This document shows, piece after piece, positions 57,815 through 64,000 of a DNA stretch of 64,000 nucleotides. The notes beneath the pieces are model-generated. The model was not told the DNA's origin, made no database searches, and saw only the letters and a list, made by a program, of their open reading frames with translations. Numbering within the stretch: position 1 is the first letter of the stretch; each line of letters opens with the position of its first letter. The stretch comes from Oligoflexia bacterium (GTDB lineage: Bacteria > Bdellovibrionota > Bdellovibrionia > JABDDW01): contig JAWXAT010000030.1 of NCBI GenBank assembly GCA_034439615.1, forward strand, positions 1 to 64,000. Reading direction: 5' to 3'. A program made the position numbers and the translations under genes.

Positions 57815-59376
57815 TTTGAACGTTCGATTAATTTTTCAACAATTGCAGCCAGTGGTTCTGGATTCGGTTCATTCTTACTTGATTTCATATTTGCTGAAAT
57901 CGTAGCCGGACCTCTCCAACCTGCAGGTATTGGAGCTATGCCATCCCATTCTGCCGGATTTATTTGAGTATCACCGATGGCCATAGCTTTTTTACCAACT
58001 GGCCCACGCCACAAAAAATCAGGATGAATATTTGAATACCATTCACCACCAATGATGTTTCCCTGTGCGTCTATCTCAAGATCATAAACGTAATTTACGA
58101 TCTTTTTCTTTTCTCCCCGTGTTGATGAATGTGAAGGTGCCATTGAGTCGTCCATGATGGTTACTTTCATAAAAACACCCACCACTGAAACTGCACTGGT
58201 AGAACGATATGTTTTAAATTTATCAATAGTAAATCGTGATAAAGGTACTGAAGCTTGTCGCCAGTGTGTACCCATCTCTAAAGTTTGTGGATTAAAATAA
58301 GTATATTCATAACTCTGAACGGGGTGATTCCACACTTGAAGATCATATGTATTATCTAAAACAAAACTTTGTTTTTGTGCCCCAACAAGATTTGTTGCAG
58401 TCATATGCCACGTACCAGGATTCACATCAACACAAGGATGATTTCCATCTTGATCAACTGCTGGAATAATTCGCCCCATCATATCTTTTGCTGGCTTATT
58501 TTGCCGACAACGATCACCGATGAAATGCACATCCGGTGGTGCGGTAGCCCAAAGAAGAGATGCAAGACCTTTTATATCAGATGGATATAATGTAATACTT
58601 CTTCCGTCAGCTGTAGATGTCACAACTGGAGTGACTGGTTCCTCTAAATTAATTGCGGCACCAGACCATCCATGACATATCCCCATCCAACCCCAAACTC
58701 GGCCGTAAAGATTTTGATAAAATTCACCCATACCCCATACTTGACGCGTAAGTGGTAAGCTATTATCTCCGATAATCAGATCATATTTTTCTGAAGGTGC
58801 GAGCGCATTAAGATTTCCAAAACTTGTTGCCGGGTGTGCTGCGATATATGAAAAATTCGTAAGCCAATCTTTTGCATTAGGAAATCCAGGATCAGAATAT
58901 CGATTTCCGATAACTCCTTTAACCATAGGCCAAAATGTTTCTGACCACGGTTGTTTCGTGACAGCACCAATAGTGAGTCCGCTGGATTCCATTTGTTGAA
59001 TATTTTTGATATATGAAGTGGTCTCTAAAATTTTATCGACTTGTTCATTAGGTAGAATTCCACTTTTACCAGGAATTGTATCTTTAAGACAAACACGTGA
59101 ACCATTTTGAGTGGTACACATTTTACTTCTCATGGCATCACGCATTTCAATATAAGCACCTGATGCAACTTCTTCAGGGGTGAATTTTTTTTCTGTGATA
59201 ATATTGCCACGGATATCTTTTTGTACGAAGGGCTCATCTAATACTTTTGCCGGATTTGCATGAAAACGATTTAAAAAATCTTTTAACTCTTTTACGTCTG
59301 TGTTTGCAGTGCTTTTTGTTGATACTGCCACCATCAATACTACACTTAAGATTGCTCCAACATTTAAACGCAACAT
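57811..59376 (-). CDS. secreted transglutaminase-elicitor-like protein
   Basis: The 521-residue exported protein has a signal peptide (1-24) and a GGGGAGAGGGG ribosome site. A ~200-residue N-terminal part is followed by GWMGICHGWSGAAI (C234), NPGTWHMTATN (H324) and SFVLDNTYDLQVWNHPV (D341). This order of Cys, His and Asp and the surrounding words match the transglutaminase-elicitor family known from Phytophthora GP42 and some bacteria. Such enzymes join Gln side chains to Lys amines. The neighbouring lipoprotein is rich in Gln-Lys-Gln. The family call is from memory and not searched. Confidence 0.72.
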   Translation of the reverse strand: MLRLNVGAILSVVLMVAVSTKSTANTDVKELKDFLNRFHANPAKVLDEPFVQKDIRGNIITEKKFTPEEVASGAYIEMRDAMRSKMCTTQNGSRVCLKDTIPGKSGILPNEQVDKILETTSYIKNIQQMESSGLTIGAVTKQPWSETFWPMVKGVIGNRYSDPGFPNAKDWLTNFSYIAAHPATSFGNLNALAPSEKYDLIIGDNSLPLTRQVWGMGEFYQNLYGRVWGWMGICHGWSGAAINLEEPVTPVVTSTADGRSITLYPSDIKGLASLLWATAPPDVHFIGDRCRQNKPAKDMMGRIIPAVDQDGNHPCVDVNPGTWHMTATNLVGAQKQSFVLDNTYDLQVWNHPVQSYEYTYFNPQTLEMGTHWRQASVPLSRFTIDKFKTYRSTSAVSVVGVFMKVTIMDDSMAPSHSSTRGEKKKIVNYVYDLEIDAQGNIIGGEWYSNIHPDFLWRGPVGKKAMAIGDTQINPAEWDGIAPIPAGWRGPATISANMKSSKNEPNPEPLAAIVEKLIERSK

Positions 59377-59432
59377 ACTAAACCCCTCTCCCCTTTAATC
59401 ATTGTGCTCAACCGTTATTTAAATGTTTGTGT

Positions 59433-59465
59433 AAAAAAAGGGGGTGACTTTTAGGATCACCCCCC
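59433..59465 (-). terminator. Rho-independent terminator
   Basis: Stem GGGGGTGA/TCACCCCC (59440-59447 with 59457-59464) has a 9-base loop. On the minus strand it is followed by seven T (59433-59439). It lies 25 bp after the QKQ-repeat lipoprotein gene, between it and the transglutaminase-like gene, so the substrate gene can be expressed more strongly than the enzymes. Confidence 0.88.
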
Positions 59466-59490
59466 GAATTCGGTAAACTTAATCTAAAAC

Positions 59491-60327
59491 TTACTTAGGT
59501 TTTTGATCTTGTTTTTGCTCAATAGCTTTTGGAGCTTCTTCTTGTTTTTGCTCTACAGCCTTAGGAGCTTCCGCTTGATCTTGTTTTTGTTCAACATCTT
59601 TTGGAAGTTCTTTGGGTGTTTCTTCTTTAACAACTTCTTCTTGTTTTTGTTCTTGTTTTTGCTCAACAACCATTACGTAGGTGATTGAGTAAGACTGGCT
59701 GGTTTCTTTGCAAGTCTCTTCTTGTTTTTGCTCTTGTTTTGGAGCTTCTTCTTTAGGTGTCTCTTTTACAGGAGCTTGGTCTTGTTTTTGACCTTGTTCA
59801 ACAGCCTTAGGAGCTTCTTCGATTGCTTTAGGAGCATCCTTTTGGTCTTGTTTTTGTTCGACTTCAGTTGGAACTTCTTTAGGTACTTCACAACCTTTTG
59901 ACTCATTTAATGTAATGGTCAAGGTGCTAGCACCAGATTGTTTTTGACCTTGGTCACCGTCTGAAGTCATTGCGCCTTCAGAAGCTTGAGCGTGAACACC
60001 ATTAACTGAACCACCAGAGAATGCGAACACACCTAAATCAGTTGTACCTTCACGAAGTGTAACGGTATCACCTGAGATAACTGCATAATCAGCTCTTCTC
60101 AATAAATCACGTCCAGCTTCGAGACCAGCAAAACCTGAAAGGTCAGCTTCGCTCTCACTTACGCGATCAATTCTTCCTTCAGCACTGCGAGCACTTAAAG
60201 AACCAGCATCTGCAGCATTATTTAAACCAGCTGCAGGAGCACTGTTGTCTGAGTTGCTACCGCAAGCTGAAATAGCTGCTACGGATAATACGGCAAGTGC
60301 CATACGAACTACTTTAGATGAAATCAT
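59491..60327 (-). CDS. Gln/Lys-repeat lipoprotein, possible transglutaminase substrate
   Basis: The 278-residue lipoprotein has lipobox ISAC (C22) and an AAGGAG site. Residues ~30-145 form a mixed domain. Residues 147-278 are low-complexity Gln/Lys/Glu/Pro-rich and contain nine QKQ motifs in all (128, 158, 180, 200, 223, 227, 247, 260, 271), most inside EQKQ(D/E) units, interrupted by a beta-strand (SYSITYVMVV). Cysteines 146 and 206 flank the repeats. It is a surface protein. The adjacent transglutaminase-like gene makes it an attractive cross-linking substrate, but the function is inferred. Confidence 0.75.
   Translation of the reverse strand: MISSKVVRMALAVLSVAAISACGSNSDNSAPAAGLNNAADAGSLSARSAEGRIDRVSESEADLSGFAGLEAGRDLLRRADYAVISGDTVTLREGTTDLGVFAFSGGSVNGVHAQASEGAMTSDGDQGQKQSGASTLTITLNESKGCEVPKEVPTEVEQKQDQKDAPKAIEEAPKAVEQGQKQDQAPVKETPKEEAPKQEQKQEETCKETSQSYSITYVMVVEQKQEQKQEEVVKEETPKELPKDVEQKQDQAEAPKAVEQKQEEAPKAIEQKQDQKPK
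59494..59862 (-). repeat. degenerate coding repeat (EQKQ units)
   Basis: The DNA word CTTGTTTTTG and close variants recur on the plus strand across this segment, encoding EQKQ(D/E) on the minus strand. Units are irregularly spaced and mixed with (D/E)APKA(I/V)E blocks, as expected of an expanding low-complexity array prone to length change. Confidence 0.8.
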
Positions 60328-60571
60328 TGTTATCTCCTTGTTTGTTAGTATTATTATTTTCCCTTAACCTGTTTGACCCTTGTTAAGTGTTGTCACGGTT
60401 CCACTTAGCAAAGAGAGGGCCAATGATTTTAATAAAGTTGAGACCGTTAATAAACCTTTTGTGTGTCAAAGTGAACACCACATTGTCCCAACGCGGGTCA
60501 CGGTTACTCAAACGCAAAACACTTGAGCTACTTCCTAACCATCTGGGTTGAAGTCGGACTAAAAACAAGTT

Positions 60572-60586
60572 GGCAAAAGAATTGTA
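60572..60586 (+). promoter_or_regulatory. possible sigma-54-type promoter
   Basis: TGGCAA-N5-TTGT lies 41 bp before the next ATG with -24/-12 spacing correct, but the -12 GC is GT and the -24 C is A. The match is weak. The rest of the 60328-60626 gap holds nothing else I can support. Confidence 0.2.
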
Positions 60587-60626
60587 TTGATGCGTGACGT
60601 ACATTAATGAGGTTCAAGGGGGAAAA

Positions 60627-61490
60627 ATGAAAACCTTTTTGGTGAGAGTATTTGGAATTACAATTTTATCTATCGGATTAAGTGCATGTTCTGATAGTGG
60701 CGGTGGTGGTGGTGTTAACTATATGATAAGCCCAAACGAAGTATCTATTAATGGTTGTCTTTCATTAGAGAAACTTTTTGGACGCATGCAGGGATTCCCG
60801 CAAGACCTTAAAGCACGACGTTATACAAAAGATATCAATATAGATGCTCCAGGCCGACCTCGTTATGCTGCGATGCTTACAAAATCAAATTTTCAATTTG
60901 TGGAAAGTGAATTTCAAAAGATTCATGAATTTCACGGAGCCAAACAAGCTGATTGCGCAACAGTATCTATAATAAACGAAGCAAACCAACCTGATGATTA
61001 TCAAATAATAGCGGCCACACCAACTCAACTTGATTTAAAACAAGGAGAAACTAAAACCATCACGCTAAAGTTACTAGGCCCACAATCTATTGAAGTCTCA
61101 AAATCGTCTCAAGCTTTAGATATGTGTCGTATAGATAAGCCCGACCTCATTAATTTACAATTTACGTATCTATTAAAGTGGGGAGGTACTGAAATCGCAA
61201 CTCCAACTGAATCGGTATCGACTTCGATGTTATTAAAAATGTCAAATGCCGGTGCGCCGATGCCCGCAAGCATTAATGAACTAGTTGCATCTATAGATAA
61301 TGCTCCACCAGAAACAGCAGTTTTAGCAAATGAACTTAGAGATTTGGCATTAACTCCTGGAAACCCAGATGAAATGACTTGCACTGGTATCTCAGCACCA
61401 GCGCCACCCCCCAGTGAAGAAGAGGAAGATAACACACTACCCTCACCAACACCGGAACCGACTCCTAGTGGAGCAGGTCTATCTATATAG
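60627..61490 (+). CDS. lipoprotein of unknown function with Pro-rich tail
   Basis: I chose the ATG at 60627 because AAGGGGG lies 5 bases before it. The ~287-residue lipoprotein has lipobox LSAC (Cys ~21) and a Gly run (SGGGGG). A globular region with a few cysteines follows, then a tail rich in Pro, Glu and Ser (PAPPPSEEEED, PSPTPEPTPSG). I recognise no family. It is divergent from the Gln/Lys lipoprotein gene with a 300-bp shared gap, so the two may be co-regulated. Confidence 0.65.
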   Translation: MKTFLVRVFGITILSIGLSACSDSGGGGGVNYMISPNEVSINGCLSLEKLFGRMQGFPQDLKARRYTKDINIDAPGRPRYAAMLTKSNFQFVESEFQKIHEFHGAKQADCATVSIINEANQPDDYQIIAATPTQLDLKQGETKTITLKLLGPQSIEVSKSSQALDMCRIDKPDLINLQFTYLLKWGGTEIATPTESVSTSMLLKMSNAGAPMPASINELVASIDNAPPETAVLANELRDLALTPGNPDEMTCTGISAPAPPPSEEEEDNTLPSPTPEPTPSGAGLSI

Positions 61491-61521
61491 TACGTGTTTA
61501 ATAAGAAAGTAGGAGTCTCAT

Positions 61522-62619
61522 ATGGCTTTTGTTGTAGACGAACTAAATGATATTGTTCCCGATAGAAAAAGAGTTGATCCAATTTTTCAAAACCTAAAAG
61601 GTGGAATGGTTGTATGGGATGCTGATCACAACTGCCACTTTGCCAGTGATTCTCTAAGCCTACTTTTGGGTGGTCATGAAGCTCCAACATCTATTACGAC
61701 TCCAAGTTCATTAATCGGAACTCCCACACTGATCAGCGGAAGATATCAACGTTATATTAATACCACACAAGGACCACGTTATATTGATACGACTGTACAG
61801 CCCGTTGTAAACCGAGATCAAAAAATTATTGGATATGTTGCGATTTGCCAAGATATCACTGAACTTCAAGAGCCTCTACAATACCAAACCAAATTCATTG
61901 AACTTCTAAAAGGTGTTGCAAAAGGAATTACTCCGTATCAAGCATCAGAGATGATCTATAAATGTGTACAGCATTTTGGTTTCAGAGAGATGCGTATTAT
62001 TTTATTTAAAAATGGAATTTTACAAACAATGTGTCAAATAATGGATGGCCATGCGGAAACCATATCATCACAGTGGGAACATTCTTTACGCAGTGACCCA
62101 CATAATCCGCTACTGCTTCAGTTACAAGAGTTTCATCGCACTGGACTCATTTACCCCAAAGTGTTTCAGCCAAATACTGCATCTTATTCATCAGAAGTTA
62201 GCTATACTGATTTAATTTGCCTACCTATAGTAGATCAAAATGAACTATTAGGCTTTTTAACATTAGCGACACCTACATTTCTGATTTCAAACGAAACCTT
62301 ACGCCCTCATGGCAAGCTTAGTATTTTTGCTGATGAACTTGCACCAGTCATGAGACGAATTTTCTTCTATACAGGTCATGATGCTGACGAATATCATCGG
62401 TTAAGAACAAGATTAGAAAATTACAATCTCAATCAAAAACAAATTCGCATACTTGAAATGCTTATTCGTGGAGAAAGCAATAAAGGCATTGCTGAAGCAA
62501 TTCATCTATCAGAACAAGGTGTGAAGTATCATGTCGGGAATTTATTAGAAAAATTTGAGAGTAAAAATCGCGTGGAGCTTAGAGGAAAACTCAATCAAAT
62601 ACTCAAAGCGACAAATTAA
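61522..62619 (+). CDS. PAS-LuxR-type transcriptional regulator
   Basis: The 365-residue protein has a PAS-like N-terminus (~20-115; GGMVVWDADHNCHFASDS, GYVAICQDITEL), a GAF-like middle (~125-285) and a C-terminal LuxR/GerE helix-turn-helix (~300-350; LIRGESNKGIAEAIHLSEQG, VKYHVGNLLEKFES). The PAS part would sense a small ligand or redox state. AGGAG lies 6 bases before the ATG, ~30 bp after a lipoprotein gene on the same strand. It converges on a receiver gene, sharing the TTAA stop word. Confidence 0.8.
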   Translation: MAFVVDELNDIVPDRKRVDPIFQNLKGGMVVWDADHNCHFASDSLSLLLGGHEAPTSITTPSSLIGTPTLISGRYQRYINTTQGPRYIDTTVQPVVNRDQKIIGYVAICQDITELQEPLQYQTKFIELLKGVAKGITPYQASEMIYKCVQHFGFREMRIILFKNGILQTMCQIMDGHAETISSQWEHSLRSDPHNPLLLQLQEFHRTGLIYPKVFQPNTASYSSEVSYTDLICLPIVDQNELLGFLTLATPTFLISNETLRPHGKLSIFADELAPVMRRIFFYTGHDADEYHRLRTRLENYNLNQKQIRILEMLIRGESNKGIAEAIHLSEQGVKYHVGNLLEKFESKNRVELRGKLNQILKATN

Positions 62620-63191
62620 GAAACTTTCTTAATAAAAAGAACGTCGAGACCTTTTTTCTTATACGTCTCAATGCGTGCATGATCAACTTTTTGATCTTTA
62701 TGAGCAATTTTTAGATATTTCTCAGCAGAAAGGCGAACATATATATCTGCTGGCAGTATCGTAGCCTTTGAAAGCTCTTCAATCTGAATTTTATCAAAAA
62801 GATGATCATTACTACTCGTTACTTGAGTAGATGGTTTGTCTAAACATTTTTCAATTGCACCTATGAGATCATTTACTCTAAAAGGTTTTGTTAAAAATTC
62901 GTCAGCGCCCAATGCGTGGGCTTGCTGAGCTTCTGTGATATCAGAAAAACTTGTCATGAGAATATATCTAATTTGCGAAGTTTTTTTCACCCACTTGAGA
63001 AGTTCAATTCCGTCTACTTCGGGCATTCTGATATCAGATAAAATTATATCAAACTTATTTGCTTGAATTAAGCCTTGAGCAATTTTTCCATTTTCAGCTT
63101 CAAAAACCTCACAACCTTCTCTAGTCAACTGCGTGCTGAGTAAGACTCTTATCTCTTTTTCATCATCTACAATAAGAATACGAGCCTTCAT
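62616..63191 (-). CDS. response regulator with receiver domain and C-terminal extension
   Basis: The 191-residue protein has a canonical receiver (~4-120): VDDEKE (D9/D10), phospho-Asp in ILSDIRMPEVDG (D53-54 region), TSFSD and the switch Lys in TKPF. A ~65-residue tail (QIEELSKATILPADIYVRLS) has no DNA-binding motif; it resembles tails seen with HD-GYP or effector partners. The start overlaps the preceding Sel1 gene's stop by 4 bp (ATGA), so the two are coupled. Confidence 0.85.
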   Translation of the reverse strand: MKARILIVDDEKEIRVLLSTQLTREGCEVFEAENGKIAQGLIQANKFDIILSDIRMPEVDGIELLKWVKKTSQIRYILMTSFSDITEAQQAHALGADEFLTKPFRVNDLIGAIEKCLDKPSTQVTSSNDHLFDKIQIEELSKATILPADIYVRLSAEKYLKIAHKDQKVDHARIETYKKKGLDVLFIKKVS

Positions 63192-64000
63192 TTATTCTTC
63201 CCACAATATTTTTTATTTGAGATACATGCTTTCTCAAAGGCTCCATTTATTTCTGATGAAGGAGCTCGATTTGTTTTTAAAACATTTCCTAAAGTGAAAC
63301 AGCTTAATCCCGATTTAAGTTCACACGCCTTTTTGAAATACTCAATTGCGCTATCAATTTGTTTTGTATCTAACAAGTAGCTAGCAAATAATCCACAACC
63401 TATTGAATCGCGAAGTTCACACGCACGTTTTGCAAGTTTCTCACCTGCTTGGATATCTGCACGTAAGAAAGCCAAATTTGCGGCACCACCACAGCCATTG
63501 CCATTGTCGCTACTACAAGCTTTAAGCATGTACTCTTCTGCTAATACCATGGAACCTTCATCATAATAATACTGACCAAGCCCCGCACAACCCTCGCCAT
63601 TGCCCAACTGACATGAAGTTTCTAAAGCCTTTGCTTGGCCTCTTTTGTCTTTTAACTCAGATAAAATAATACTTAATTGATTGCACCCTTTAGCTTGTTT
63701 GAGTTCACATGCTTTGTTGAAAAACTTTTGAGCTCGTAACTGATTATTTGAAAGCACATCAGTTTGCCCGAGTTCTAAACAAGCCTCTGCTGAGTCATAC
63801 TCACACCCAGAAGATATTAATCCCATTGCGATTTCAGAATTACGTGGATGTTTTAGAGAAAGCTGGTAGCAAGAAGGGCCATATTTTTTATCACAGGCTT
63901 CTTTAAAATAGCTTTGTGCTTTGCTTTCATCACTGAGTTTTGTGTATATAAGGCCCACGTCATGACAGGCGCCGTTAAGATTTTGCTTACAAGCTTTTTC
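63188..64000 (-). CDS. Sel1/TPR-like cysteine-rich repeat protein (5' end outside window)
   Basis: The frame stays open to the window edge at 64000 with no start, so the gene is cut. About 270 residues are visible. They form repeats of ~35 residues of the Sel1/HcpA type with paired cysteines: CDKKYGPSCYQLS, CELKQAKGCNQLS, CQLGNGEGCAGLG, CSSDNGNGCGGAA, CELRDSIGCGLFA, CELKSGLSCFTLG. Such proteins are usually exported scaffolds. The overlapping response-regulator gene downstream suggests a shared signalling role. No signal peptide is visible because the start is missing. Confidence 0.85.
   Translation of the reverse strand, partial: EKACKQNLNGACHDVGLIYTKLSDESKAQSYFKEACDKKYGPSCYQLSLKHPRNSEIAMGLISSGCEYDSAEACLELGQTDVLSNNQLRAQKFFNKACELKQAKGCNQLSIILSELKDKRGQAKALETSCQLGNGEGCAGLGQYYYDEGSMVLAEEYMLKACSSDNGNGCGGAANLAFLRADIQAGEKLAKRACELRDSIGCGLFASYLLDTKQIDSAIEYFKKACELKSGLSCFTLGNVLKTNRAPSSEINGAFEKACISNKKYCGKNK

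Noticed and set aside
60383-60604. 73-codon minus-strand frame in the gap before the plus-strand lipoprotein
   Set aside because: No ribosome site, no recognisable motif, and it overlaps the region expected to hold promoters.
61109-61690. 193-codon open frame on the minus strand
   Set aside because: It lies opposite the Pro-rich lipoprotein and the PAS-LuxR start, has no ribosome site and shows only compositional bias.
1-64000. CRISPR array, prophage or complete transposase
   Set aside because: No regularly spaced repeats, phage structural genes or transposase-like proteins were found on either strand.

Overview
The window is a stretch of AT-rich (about 60% A+T by eye) Gram-negative chromosome. 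It carries envelope genes (mreC-mreD-mrdA-rodA, kdsA, an LptF/LptG permease, lpxC, a tamB-tamA pair), housekeeping DNA genes (topA, dprA, ruvABC, parA, comEC) and an unusually large set of secreted proteases and lipoproteins. Response regulators fused to DUF4388/DnaJ/TPR modules, many lipoproteins, several subtilases and an astacin suggest a predatory or delta-like lineage. My best guess is Bdellovibrionota, but there is no rRNA gene here to confirm it.

Layout. 1-600: junk-like accessory edge with a possible IS-end scar, a tRNA-Leu(CAA) whose 5' strand no longer pairs, a broken HigA-type antitoxin and a short direct repeat. 605-4497: secreted proteins, including a CotH-like kinase and an astacin protease. 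4767-6722: a subtilase joined through a membrane helix to a cytoplasmic PilZ domain. 6936-19185: PpiD-like chaperone, cell-shape operon mreC-mreD-mrdA-rodA (all overlapping), thioredoxin, a REC-DUF4388-DnaJ-TPR protein, and a GT2-kdsA-lptF LPS operon. 19191-25832 (minus strand): topA, dprA, LysM protein, TPR lipoprotein, a small ParA partner, parA. 25833-26345: gene-free region with DnaA boxes. 26346-28006: comEC split into two overlapping frames with a T_TTT_TTA heptamer placed correctly for a -1 shift. 28019-35619: ald, YitT-type membrane protein, phosphoesterase, lpxC, ruvCAB. 35694-45134: TPR proteins, efp, tamB and a seven-POTRA Omp85 protein. 45193-46026: tRNA-His and a HEPN/MNT toxin-antitoxin pair. 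46170-52287: a heavy-metal-type RND pump operon lacking an adaptor gene. 53188-61490: a secreted protease/transglutaminase cluster. 61522-64000: a PAS/LuxR regulator, a response regulator and a Sel1-repeat protein cut by the window end.

Most interesting system. On the minus strand 60327-53188 lie a lipoprotein with nine Gln-Lys-Gln motifs, a transglutaminase-elicitor-type enzyme with visible Cys/His/Asp, a clostripain-type (C11) protease that overlaps it by 4 bp, a gluzincin metallopeptidase lipoprotein and a subtilase lipoprotein. Transglutaminases join Gln to Lys, so I infer a possible self-contained surface cross-linking system: substrate, cross-linker and processing proteases. Other notable items are the subtilase-PilZ fusion, the comEC frameshift signal, the ParA with an orphan mini-partner, and four convergent gene pairs that share their stop-codon tetranucleotide.
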